Below, one piece after another: positions 15,536-20,965 of a stretch of DNA of 21,156 nucleotides (the stretch's first letter is position 1; each line of letters opens with the position of its first letter). The notes under the pieces are model-generated. The model had not been told where the DNA came from. It saw only the letters and a program-made list of their open reading frames with translations, and ran no database searches. The position numbers and the translations under genes were made by a program. Source of the stretch: a virus; IMG/VR virus record IMGVR_UViG_3300044949_000390, positions 1-21,156 of that record; one strand, 5' to 3'.

Positions 15536-16045
15536 CTATACGGTAGGAATGATTGTCCAGCCTGTTCCCGGGCTGACCGTAATCTGAATCCAATTTGCAT
15601 TCTGAGTGTCATCTACCGGTTCCCACAAGCCCCGGCGGGTAACCGCGTCAGAGCCGGTTGCAGACTCCGATACCGAAGCCAAGAACGTAACGGTCGTGGT
15701 CAAGGAATCAGCGGCGGTAGAAGACTCTGAGACGGAGACGACGAAGGTAACGGCAGTAGCAACCGAATCCGCGCCTGTCGCGGACTCAGAAATAAAGTTG
15801 GGGAAGGAGACGAGTGAGGCAACGGAGTCGGCAACGGTGCTGGACTCCGATACGCTAGAGTTGATTTGGAAGGTAGAGGAAACAGTATCAGAACCTGTTG
15901 CAGACTCTGAGACCGACGACAGGAACGTAACAAGACTGCTGACGGAGTCAGCGCCTGTGGCGGACTCAGATATGACGGGGGAGTAAAACGTACCCCCAAC
16001 CGTTGAGAACGGGAGTTCTGCAAAAGACCCGGTTGAAAAGGCCAT
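15536..16045 (-). CDS. Repeat protein with 20-residue Ser-Glu-Ser-Ala-Thr repeats
   Basis: 169 residues. After a 24-residue N-terminus (Met-Ala-Phe-Ser-Thr-Gly-Ser-Phe-Ala-Glu-Leu-Pro), six 20-residue repeats run to about residue 136: Val/Ile-Ser-Glu-Ser-Ala/Ser-Thr-Gly/Val/Ala-Ala/Ser-Asp-Ser-Val, then about nine variable, mostly beta-forming residues ending in Ser. The C-terminal ~33 residues contain Trp-Glu-Pro-Val-Asp-Asp-Thr-Gln and Gly-Trp-Thr-Ile-Ile-Pro, a non-repeat cap. The regular acidic/Ser/Thr pattern suggests a small beta-solenoid or stalk. It lies seven bases before the long fibre gene, so a fibre-base or decoration role is plausible but unproven. No enzyme motif is seen. Confidence 0.85.
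   Translation of the reverse strand: MAFSTGSFAELPFSTVGGTFYSPVISESATGADSVSSLVTFLSSVSESATGSDTVSSTFQINSSVSESSTVADSVASLVSFPNFISESATGADSVATAVTFVVSVSESSTAADSLTTTVTFLASVSESATGSDAVTRRGLWEPVDDTQNANWIQITVSPGTGWTIIPTV
15638..15973. repeat. 60-bp tandem repeat (20-residue Ser-Glu-Ser units)
   Basis: Five full and one partial 60-bp units are diverged at the DNA level but share the codons for Ser-Glu-Ser-(Ala/Ser)-Thr-x-x-Asp. The period is distinct from the 51-bp repeats of the fibres. Confidence 0.9.
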
Positions 16046-16056
16046 ACCCCACCATG

Positions 16057-16236
16057 TTAAACAGCAATCAGATCGTCTTCCAAGAACCAGCGTTCTTGTT
16101 CATTCCCGTCCACATCAGTCCACTTCAGAAGGCAATACACATTGCCGTCTTCATCCATTCGGAGGGCTAGAACAGGGCCGGAGGGATTAATCTGCCGGAC
16201 TTTGACTTCATCACCCTTCTTGAATTTGGTAGCCAT
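16057..16236 (-). CDS. Small SH3-like protein (DUF2158/YodC-like), 59 aa
   Basis: The protein is Met-Ala-Thr-Lys-Phe-Lys-Lys-Gly-Asp-Glu-Val-Lys-Val, then Pro-Ser-Gly-Pro-Val-Leu, Asp-Glu-Asp-Gly-Asn-Val-Tyr-Cys-Leu-Leu-Lys-Trp, and Glu-Arg-Trp-Phe-Leu-Glu-Asp-Asp-Leu. This order of strands and the Lys-x-Gly-Asp-x-Val start fit the small beta-barrel of YodC/DUF2158-type proteins, which are widespread and poorly understood. The ATG at 16236 overlaps the upstream stop by one base (TGATG); a GTG one codon earlier is less likely. It sits among virion genes, so it may be a small capsid or tail component (inference). Confidence 0.8.
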   Translation of the reverse strand: MATKFKKGDEVKVRQINPSGPVLALRMDEDGNVYCLLKWTDVDGNEQERWFLEDDLIAV

Positions 16237-16757
16237 CACGCAGCATCCAGACTGAAGGTGTACGTAACGGTTAGGGTATCGCCGTTCACAACGCTCCTGT
16301 CCCCGGGCGACTGAAAGTCAGCGGCGGAGAACAAGATTCCAGTATTACCCGGGCTTTTAGCGGCAACCGACGTTAAAAACGCGCCACCAACCGTTACTGA
16401 ACTCGTAATGCTATACGTGGCAGGCGAAGCTGAGTTGCTAATAACCGACGGGTCAGCAGTGGTGGCCGTACCAAACACGCATTGCGGGCGATTTGCCCCT
16501 GAATAGTCAGTCACTTCCGTCCAGCCGCCATGAGACGACATCGTGTCACCAGCGGCGGGGTTGTTGGTAGACGAAGCGCCGTACAGCCCGATATACCAAG
16601 CGGCAGTGTAACCAGCCCCGGTAAAGTACTTGGTGTTCATGTCTTGCAGGCCGCCGTTTACGACAAGGTTCGGTGTCTCCGCCGTCCACTTAATCTGACC
16701 TTCCGAGTCCCGGCATACAACCTTAAACACACCGCCGGCTTTAGAGCGCTCTTCCAT
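16236..16757 (-). CDS. Conserved phage virion protein, 173 aa
   Basis: The N-terminus reads Gly-Gly-Val-Phe-Lys-Val-Val-Cys-Arg-Asp-Ser-Glu-Gly-Gln-Ile-Lys-Trp, followed by Asn-Leu-Val-Val-Asn-Gly-Gly-Leu-Gln-Asp-Met-Asn. A beta-rich body has Ala-Trp-Tyr-Ile-Gly-Leu-Tyr and Ser-Ser-His-Gly-Gly-Trp-Thr-Glu-Val, and the C-terminus has Val-Asn-Gly-Asp-Thr-Leu-Thr-Val-Thr-Tyr. I recall this motif set from many tailed-phage structural proteins next to fibre or neck genes; no specific role is established. A strong ribosome site (GAGGTGAAA) precedes the ATG. It lies eight bases after the 138-residue gene and is coupled to the SH3-like gene. Confidence 0.85.
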   Translation of the reverse strand: MEERSKAGGVFKVVCRDSEGQIKWTAETPNLVVNGGLQDMNTKYFTGAGYTAAWYIGLYGASSTNNPAAGDTMSSHGGWTEVTDYSGANRPQCVFGTATTADPSVISNSASPATYSITSSVTVGGAFLTSVAAKSPGNTGILFSAADFQSPGDRSVVNGDTLTVTYTFSLDAA

Positions 16758-16765
16758 GTTTCACC

Positions 16766-17182
16766 TCAATTGCTTGAACGGATCAAAGCCGTGGTAGCTG
16801 TATCACCCGGCATTGTGACCGTAAATGTGTTTATGCAGGTTTTGTCAGACCCGAAATCCAGTACCACGATTGACCGATTGGCTTTGCTGGCATTGTAGAG
16901 CAGCGCGCACCGAGTGGTAAAGGCTGCCGGGACCCAGAGCACGTTGTTGAACGTCACCCATGCAGTGTAGCCACTGCTGTTAATTGTCACCCCGGTTACT
17001 ACGTTTCCACCTGCGCTGTACCCCGTGCCCGTAATCTCATTTTCCGTGGTGTAGACGGTCGTAGACGCATCCAAGTTGGCTTCCGCCGTATACAGCGCGA
17101 GCTTCAGCGTGTCCGTTAGCAGGTTGTGGATAGCCTCATACAACTCCGCCTTAAAGCTGGTGGTCTGGGTCTGGACGATCAT
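16766..17182 (-). CDS. Conserved phage virion protein, 138 aa (beta-sandwich-like)
   Basis: The protein starts Met-Ile-Val-Gln-Thr-Gln-Thr-Thr-Ser-Phe-Lys-Ala-Glu-Leu-Tyr, with a short helix (Ala-Ile-His-Asn-Leu) and then alternating strands: Leu-Lys-Leu-Ala-Leu-Tyr-Thr-Ala, Thr-Gly-Thr-Gly-Tyr-Ser-Ala-Gly-Gly-Asn-Val-Val, Ala-Trp-Val-Thr-Phe-Asn and Ile-Val-Val-Leu-Asp-Phe-Gly. The C-terminus has Phe-Thr-Val-Thr-Met-Pro. Such proteins often follow the adaptor gene in environmental podoviruses and are regarded as structural; the precise role is unknown. Its ATG overlaps the adaptor stop (ATGA). There is no signal or membrane segment. Confidence 0.83.
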   Translation of the reverse strand: MIVQTQTTSFKAELYEAIHNLLTDTLKLALYTAEANLDASTTVYTTENEITGTGYSAGGNVVTGVTINSSGYTAWVTFNNVLWVPAAFTTRCALLYNASKANRSIVVLDFGSDKTCINTFTVTMPGDTATTALIRSSN

Positions 17183-18108
17183 TTGACCGGGTTCCTTACC
17201 TGCCCATCACGATAAGCATCCATACGCTGCTTGCCGTCGCCAAGATTCTTGAGAAGCGCCAGTGATTGGCCGTAGAGCTGAGCGTACATATCCATCTGCT
17301 CTTTCTCGGCCTTCATGAACCGAGCAGCTTCAACAACCGTAGCGTTCAAAAGCGCTGAGTCAAAGTTCTCGCCTAGCCAAGTGACACCGCTTGCGTTGGT
17401 GACTGCAGAAACGGAGATGCTAAAGCCGGAACCTGTCCCGCCGATGCTCGACGCATCGCAAGACAACGTATTCCCCACTGCGTAGAACACGCCGGGGTTT
17501 TGAATCGTGACCGAGGTCACCGCACCGCCGGAAACAACAATCCGAGCTGTTGCACCAGAGCCAGAACCGCCCGTGAGAGCTACACCGTTATACGTCCCGT
17601 TGGTGTACAACGAGCCCGCCGTGATGGCCCCCAGCGTATTCAACGCACCCTGAACGATAGACTCAGGGTAGTAGTAATAGTGCAGCTCAACGTAGTACGC
17701 CAGATCGGGCGTAGGGCCTACGATGAACGAGAGTTCCGTCTCCAGATCTGACCTTGGCCCGAAGATCGCGTAGTACTTGGGTACGCCCTTGGAGTTGGGC
17801 GGCGGGTACGCTTCGCGGATGAAGTTCACATCCTTGTTGATCAAGTACGAGTACGTACCGGTGTTGAGAACACCGTTGACAACCCCCGTGATTACGGCAA
17901 GAGAGTAGGTAGACAGGTAGTCCGTCGGCGCAGATAGATACTGATTATCAGTGGTCAACTGCCCATAGACGTTCTTGCGCAGATTGGCAATCTGCACAGA
18001 GTTGTAGATGATCTGTTCGGCCTGACGGACGAACATCGCCATCTGAGCATCGGTGAAAGTGTTCTCAACGATGTTCGCAACATTGGTTGCCAACTCAGTG
18101 TATTGCAT
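17179..18108 (-). CDS. Portal-tail adaptor protein (SU10-adaptor-like) with inserted beta domain
   Basis: 309 residues. Helical N-terminus (about 1-55, Phe-Val-Arg-Gln-Ala-Glu-Gln-Ile-Ile-Tyr-Asn-Ser), then Ile-Arg-Glu-Ala-Tyr-Pro-Pro-Pro-Asn-Ser-Lys-Gly-Val-Pro-Lys-Tyr-Tyr and Ile-Val-Gly-Pro-Thr-Pro-Asp-Leu-Ala-Tyr. The Glu-Leu-His-Tyr-Tyr-Tyr-Tyr-Pro-Glu-Ser strand follows. The C-terminal part has Thr-Trp-Leu-Gly-Glu-Asn-Phe-Asp-Ser-Ala-Leu-Leu and ends in a helical region with Met-Asp-Ala-Tyr-Arg-Asp-Gly-Gln. This matches the adaptor of phage SU10 and relatives, which links portal to nozzle. Residues about 155-238 are an extra Gly/Ser/Val-rich domain (Ser-Gly-Ser-Gly-Ala-Thr-Ala-Arg-Ile-Val-Val) that looks inserted between two core strands. 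The family call is from recalled motifs. Confidence 0.85.
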   Translation of the reverse strand: MQYTELATNVANIVENTFTDAQMAMFVRQAEQIIYNSVQIANLRKNVYGQLTTDNQYLSAPTDYLSTYSLAVITGVVNGVLNTGTYSYLINKDVNFIREAYPPPNSKGVPKYYAIFGPRSDLETELSFIVGPTPDLAYYVELHYYYYPESIVQGALNTLGAITAGSLYTNGTYNGVALTGGSGSGATARIVVSGGAVTSVTIQNPGVFYAVGNTLSCDASSIGGTGSGFSISVSAVTNASGVTWLGENFDSALLNATVVEAARFMKAEKEQMDMYAQLYGQSLALLKNLGDGKQRMDAYRDGQVRNPVK

Positions 18109-18111
18109 AGC

Positions 18112-18264
18112 TTACGCCATCGGCCCACGGGCCATCACGCCCTTAGTTGCAGCACCAGTCCCACGAATCTTGATGCCCGTAGTCTTGACGTTCTTCTCCG
18201 GATAGCCCGAATTCTTCAGGTCTACCTTGGGAGCCGGCTTCGGCTGATTGGAATCTTTCTTCAT
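18112..18264 (-). CDS. Tiny basic hypothetical protein, 50 aa
   Basis: The protein starts Met-Lys-Lys-Asp-Ser-Asn-Gln-Pro-Lys-Pro-Ala-Pro-Lys and ends Gly-Thr-Gly-Ala-Ala-Thr-Lys-Gly-Val-Met-Ala-Arg-Gly-Pro-Met-Ala. It is highly basic and probably disordered. Its ATG lies one base after the stop of the 58-residue gene, and its stop is three bases before the adaptor start, so it exactly fills the gap and fits the operon frame. Codon choice looks like its neighbours. The Ala-x-Lys-Gly-Val/Met-Ala-Arg-Gly-Pro-Met-Ala end is reminiscent of small proteins in uncultured phages, but no function is known. It is supported by spacing and composition, not by a recognised domain. Confidence 0.65.
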   Translation of the reverse strand: MKKDSNQPKPAPKVDLKNSGYPEKNVKTTGIKIRGTGAATKGVMARGPMA

Positions 18265-18265
18265 C

Positions 18266-18442
18266 TCAAGCCCCAGTCATGCGGGTACGCCGCATCGGCT
18301 TCTGTTGGTTTGCAACCTTCGCGAGGTTACGCCCAAGTTGTTTCATCTGAAGATTGGTCTTGCCGCCCTTGGCAAACTTCGTAGGCTTTTTGCCCGGGTG
18401 CATGTTGGCTTCATGCTTATGCACCGCTTTCTTAGCGTCCAT
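18266..18442 (-). CDS. Small basic hypothetical protein, 58 aa
   Basis: The protein reads Met-Asp-Ala-Lys-Lys-Ala-Val-His-Lys-His-Glu-Ala-Asn-Met-His-Pro-Gly-Lys-Lys-Pro, then Lys-Phe-Ala-Lys-Gly-Gly-Lys-Thr-Asn, a short amphipathic helix (Leu-Gly-Arg-Asn-Leu-Ala-Lys-Val-Ala) and a basic end (Arg-Arg-Thr-Arg-Met-Thr-Gly-Ala). A perfect Shine-Dalgarno (AGGAG) lies seven bases before the ATG, strong evidence for a real gene. The Ala-Lys-Gly-Gly patch is shared with the other small basic proteins of this operon. A nucleic-acid-binding or capsid-associated role would fit the charge, but this is only inference. Confidence 0.75.
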   Translation of the reverse strand: MDAKKAVHKHEANMHPGKKPTKFAKGGKTNLQMKQLGRNLAKVANQQKPMRRTRMTGA

Positions 18443-18450
18443 GTTGACTC

Positions 18451-18840
18451 CTAAGTCGTCACTATCGTTACTGTACCAACAGACGTGACTGCCACCAAGT
18501 AATTCGGCGTCAGCCCCGCATCATTTGCACTTGCTCCGCCTACCGGATTCCAGCCCCACTGAATCTCGCGTGAGCCGCCAGTCAGGTTGCCGTCAGCATT
18601 CACGCCGGCGGTTACGTACGTTGTGTCCCTGCGAGGATTCCGCAAAGCTTGCGGGTCGTCTACAGGATACATACCCAATTGCAACTGGGGGTGATCTGGG
18701 TCCCAGCACTCCCGGCACACTAACACATTGACAGGCTTGGTCTTGACAATCAGTGTGCGAAGGTCGCGCAGGCGGAAGCGCAGGCCACAGCGATCACAGA
18801 TCGCAATAGCCTTCTTGCCGCTGGCAAACCGATTACCCAC
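18451..18840 (-). CDS. Zinc-ribbon-like phage protein, 129 aa
   Basis: The N-terminal half has a four-cysteine site: Cys-Asp-Arg-Cys-Gly near residue 15 and Cys-Arg-Glu-Cys-Trp-Asp-Pro-Asp-His-Pro near residue 48, most likely one bound zinc ion. The C-terminal half is a low-complexity beta-like stretch (Gly-Gly-Ser-Arg-Glu-Ile-Gln-Trp-Gly-Trp-Asn-Pro-Val-Gly-Gly) ending in a Val/Thr-rich strand. Homologous-looking proteins sit between connector and adaptor genes in many uncultured phages; their role is not known. The start is GTG, overlapping the upstream TAG by one base (TAGTG), which is good evidence despite the unusual codon. It may be a minor head-tail or DNA-binding protein. Confidence 0.85.
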   Translation of the reverse strand: MGNRFASGKKAIAICDRCGLRFRLRDLRTLIVKTKPVNVLVCRECWDPDHPQLQLGMYPVDDPQALRNPRRDTTYVTAGVNADGNLTGGSREIQWGWNPVGGASANDAGLTPNYLVAVTSVGTVTIVTT

Positions 18841-19769
18841 TACATCACTCCACCGATGAAGGCCCGGCGCGGCACGAGACGAACTGCAGCTTTCTCACGG
18901 TCTTCACCTGCCGCCAAGTTGAACTGCTCGTCGTACGCCGCTTTCAGCATGTCGAGCCGAGGCATCAGCTCCGGCACTTTCATCGCGATGTAGTACGCAA
19001 GCCCCGCCACCACGCACGGCAGGAATCGGAAGTTCATGTCTGCAGTTTCAATGCCGTTGCCGGCGTCCTGCACGCGCCTCATGCGCCAGTACACGAACTG
19101 ATAAGTCTGCGAGTTGTCCGGCGTGGGCCACACTGTGATGGCCGGCAGGTTGGGGTTGTAGACCGTAGCCCCCGAGGAATGCCCCGCTGCAGTCGTTCCG
19201 TTCTGTCCACGCACCACACCGCCTAGACTATTACCGTCCAGCCAGCCATAGTAGATGTCTTCGGACCCGAGACGGATGAAACCGGCAGAGGCAAGGTTTG
19301 CGGTTGAGGAGAGTGTGATAGTGGTTGTGGAACTGGTGATGGTCCCGTTGAGCGTAGCGCCCGTGGGCGATACCTGCCCTGACAACCGTTGCACCCAGAC
19401 CTGAATGGGACGCCCCGGAGCTAGCTTGTTCGGGATTGTAGCGTAGGTGGAGACCGAGATGCGGGTGATGTTCAGGTCTGCCTGCGTTGAGGCAGCGTTT
19501 TGCCCCGTGCGAATGACGTGATCGAGCAGGTCGATGGTATCAAGGGGGAGAGCATAGGTGTTCAGCCCGGGCGTCAGGGTCAGCGTACCCTGCTCGATTG
19601 TCCACATGTTGATGCCACGATTTTGCCACTCAATGGTCATCAAGTTCATAGACCGGCGAGCAGTTCGCAGGTCATAGCCAGAACGCATCTCGCGCCCAGC
19701 CCGCTCCCACGCCTCTTCAGCGATGTCTGTGAACTCTAAGTTGAACGCCGTGGTGCCGGTAGTGGTCAT
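18840..19769 (-). CDS. Head-tail connector-like protein (P22 gp4 / T7 gp11-like) with inserted beta domain
   Basis: 309 residues. The helical N-terminus (Asp-Ile-Ala-Glu-Glu-Ala-Trp-Glu-Arg-Ala-Gly-Arg-Glu, then Ala-Arg-Arg-Ser-Met-Asn-Leu-Met-Thr-Ile-Glu-Trp-Gln-Asn-Arg-Gly) has the layout of head-completion/tail-connector proteins such as P22 gp4 and T7 gp11. Core strands follow (Thr-Tyr-Ala-Leu-Pro, Ile-Thr-Val-Trp-Pro-Thr-Pro). The C-terminal helices have Phe-Leu-Pro-Cys-Val-Val-Ala-Gly-Leu-Ala-Tyr-Tyr-Ile-Ala and Tyr-Asp-Glu-Gln-Phe-Asn-Leu-Ala-Ala-Gly-Glu-Asp-Arg-Glu. Residues about 134-206 are an extra beta domain with Thr-Thr-Thr-Ile-Thr-Leu-Ser-Ser-Thr-Ala and Arg-Gly-Gln-Asn-Gly-Thr-Thr-Ala-Ala-Gly-His. 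The family is well known in uncultured phages; the exact connector role is inferred. Its ATG overlaps the upstream stop (ATGA). Confidence 0.85.
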   Translation of the reverse strand: MTTTGTTAFNLEFTDIAEEAWERAGREMRSGYDLRTARRSMNLMTIEWQNRGINMWTIEQGTLTLTPGLNTYALPLDTIDLLDHVIRTGQNAASTQADLNITRISVSTYATIPNKLAPGRPIQVWVQRLSGQVSPTGATLNGTITSSTTTITLSSTANLASAGFIRLGSEDIYYGWLDGNSLGGVVRGQNGTTAAGHSSGATVYNPNLPAITVWPTPDNSQTYQFVYWRMRRVQDAGNGIETADMNFRFLPCVVAGLAYYIAMKVPELMPRLDMLKAAYDEQFNLAAGEDREKAAVRLVPRRAFIGGVM

Positions 19770-19999
19770 CGAAATCTCGCAGTCTTCTGAGCAATCCCTT
19801 TAGGCTGGGCTACAAACTGCTTGCCCTTAGCTTTCCCGGCTCGCTTGGCCTTCGTAGTCGCTGCGTACTCAGCAGGGCTAAGAGACTTGATCGCTGCCTC
19901 TGGCAGATACCGCTCCCCCGTTTTAGAGGAGGGCTTTCCGCTTTTGGTCCGCCACTTCTGCGCGGTCCAGTCAGAGAGCGATTTCTGCGGGGCTTTCAA
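19766..19999 (-). CDS. DUF5872-like small protein, C-terminal-half type, 77 aa
   Basis: A strongly basic protein with Lys-Ser-Leu-Ser-Asp-Trp-Thr-Ala-Gln-Lys-Trp-Arg-Thr-Lys-Ser-Gly-Lys, Thr-Gly-Glu-Arg-Tyr-Leu-Pro, Leu-Ser-Pro-Ala-Glu-Tyr-Ala-Ala-Thr-Thr-Lys-Ala-Lys-Arg-Ala-Gly and Gly-Lys-Gln-Phe-Val-Ala-Gln-Pro. As I recall, this is the second half of DUF5872 proteins; function is unknown. The start is TTG, overlapping the upstream stop as TTGA. The first-half motif lies in the gene just upstream, so the pair is either two naturally split genes or one gene broken by a one-base shift. Its own stop overlaps the connector start. Confidence 0.8.
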   Translation of the reverse strand: MKAPQKSLSDWTAQKWRTKSGKPSSKTGERYLPEAAIKSLSPAEYAATTKAKRAGKAKGKQFVAQPKGIAQKTARFR

Positions 20000-20283
20000 T
20001 CTTTGTACCCGCCGCCAGCGGCCTTGTACTTCTTTGCCAAGAGCTGGGCTTTACGGGCCGACCACTGGCCTGCACCAGTCCCCTGCGTTGCCTGCCCTTT
20101 GATCTGATTGAACAAGGCTTTACGCATCCCGGGCTTGGTGTAGTTACCCGCTTCATTGACCTTAGACTTAACTTCACCACCCTCAGCGTACTCGTAGAAC
20201 GCCGTGTCATCGCGCCGCTGCTTGCGCTTGGGCCCGGGCATTTTGTTGGGGTTGATCGCCCCCATGCCGCGTGAAGACATCAT
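19996..20283 (-). CDS. DUF5872-like small protein, N-terminal-half type, 95 aa
   Basis: A basic protein. The N-terminus is low-complexity (Met-Pro-Gly-Pro-Lys-Arg-Lys-Gln-Arg-Arg-Asp-Asp-Thr-Ala-Phe), with Tyr-Ala-Glu-Gly-Gly-Glu-Val in the middle. The C-terminus has Asn-Tyr-Thr-Lys-Pro-Gly-Met-Arg-Lys-Ala-Leu and Gly-Gln-Trp-Ser-Ala-Arg-Lys-Ala-Gln-Leu-Leu-Ala-Lys-Lys-Tyr, then Gly-Gly-Gly-Tyr-Lys-Asp. This C-terminal block is the first half of the DUF5872 pattern as I recall it. A GGAGACC ribosome site stands before two tandem ATG codons. Its high charge would suit a DNA- or capsid-binding protein, but that is inference. Confidence 0.82.
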   Translation of the reverse strand: MMSSRGMGAINPNKMPGPKRKQRRDDTAFYEYAEGGEVKSKVNEAGNYTKPGMRKALFNQIKGQATQGTGAGQWSARKAQLLAKKYKAAGGGYKD

Positions 20284-20292
20284 GGTGGTCTC

Positions 20293-20595
20293 CTAGATCA
20301 TCCGACCTTTAGTCTTGCCCCGCTGAGCACAGCCATCCGCACGCTTGGAGGCGGACCCGACCGATCCACCTTTGGCGTAGCCAGCTTCTTGGTACGCTTC
20401 GTACTCGCGCGCGGCCTCGGGCACGGACTCACGCATCTCTTTTGCGGCCCGGATGTCATCACGCGCAGACTTCGCCATCGTAGGCATGAAGCGAGACATG
20501 ATGTCTTTCTCGCCCGCGATACCTTTCTGCATCATCTCGCGAGACCGCGCAAGCTTTGACCGTTCTTTTTCAGTGGGCTTACGGTACGTTGCCAT
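20293..20595 (-). CDS. Small charged phage protein with Gly-Lys-Thr-Lys-Gly tail, 100 aa
   Basis: Residues about 5-75 are a charged, helical region (Glu-Lys-Glu-Arg-Ser-Lys-Leu-Ala-Arg-Ser-Arg-Glu-Met-Met, then Asp-Ile-Arg-Ala-Ala-Lys-Glu-Met-Arg-Glu), probably coiled coil. The C-terminus reads Tyr-Ala-Lys-Gly-Gly-Ser-Val and Arg-Ala-Asp-Gly-Cys-Ala-Gln-Arg-Gly-Lys-Thr-Lys-Gly-Arg. That tail is shared with the gene upstream and with proteins I recall from uncultured marine and freshwater phages. Function is unknown. The ATG lies one base after the upstream stop. It could be a scaffold-like or DNA-associated minor protein, which is speculation. Confidence 0.82.
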   Translation of the reverse strand: MATYRKPTEKERSKLARSREMMQKGIAGEKDIMSRFMPTMAKSARDDIRAAKEMRESVPEAAREYEAYQEAGYAKGGSVGSASKRADGCAQRGKTKGRMI

Positions 20596-20596
20596 G

Positions 20597-20965
20597 TCAG
20601 CACTTCCCGCCGCCCATCATGCGGACCTGCGTGCCCTTGGTCTTGCCCTTCTTGGCAATACCGTCAGCAGCGCGCGTGTAGCCACCGGCAGAGTAGGCTT
20701 TACCGCCTTTCTTCATGCCCTTCATCTCGGCCATCTCGTGCTTGACCATCGACTTCGGAGCGCCCTTCTTTTTCATGAAGGCCAGCTCTTTACCCATCAT
20801 CTTTTTCGATTCTTTCATGTCACCACCTCGGTTAAAGTTGCGGCCTTTGTCGGCCTGCATGAATTCCTTGCCAACCTTTTGTGGGATGCCAAGGCGTTTA
20901 GAAGCTGCGGGGTCATTAGCGACCATCGCCATCAGATTGTGTTGAGCTTTGCTCTTGCTTGGCAT
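20597..20965 (-). CDS. Small basic phage protein (DUF3008-like start, Gly-Lys-Thr-Lys-Gly tail), 122 aa
   Basis: The protein starts Met-Pro-Ser-Lys-Ser-Lys-Ala-Gln-His-Asn-Leu-Met-Ala, a pattern I recall from DUF3008-type phage proteins (Ser-Lys-Ala-Gln-x-x-Leu-Met). The middle is Lys/Met-rich and helical (Lys-Lys-Met-Met-Gly-Lys-Glu-Leu-Ala-Phe-Met-Lys-Lys-Lys-Gly). The tail reads Ser-Ala-Gly-Gly-Tyr-Thr-Arg-Ala-Ala-Asp-Gly-Ile-Ala-Lys-Lys-Gly-Lys-Thr-Lys-Gly, then Gly-Gly-Gly-Lys-Cys. A very strong ribosome site (GGGAGGG) precedes the ATG, which justifies the 50-base overlap with the holin-like gene. Function is unknown. Because of its charge it may bind DNA or the portal/capsid interior, but nothing shows this directly. 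Confidence 0.83.
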   Translation of the reverse strand: MPSKSKAQHNLMAMVANDPAASKRLGIPQKVGKEFMQADKGRNFNRGGDMKESKKMMGKELAFMKKKGAPKSMVKHEMAEMKGMKKGGKAYSAGGYTRAADGIAKKGKTKGTQVRMMGGGKC

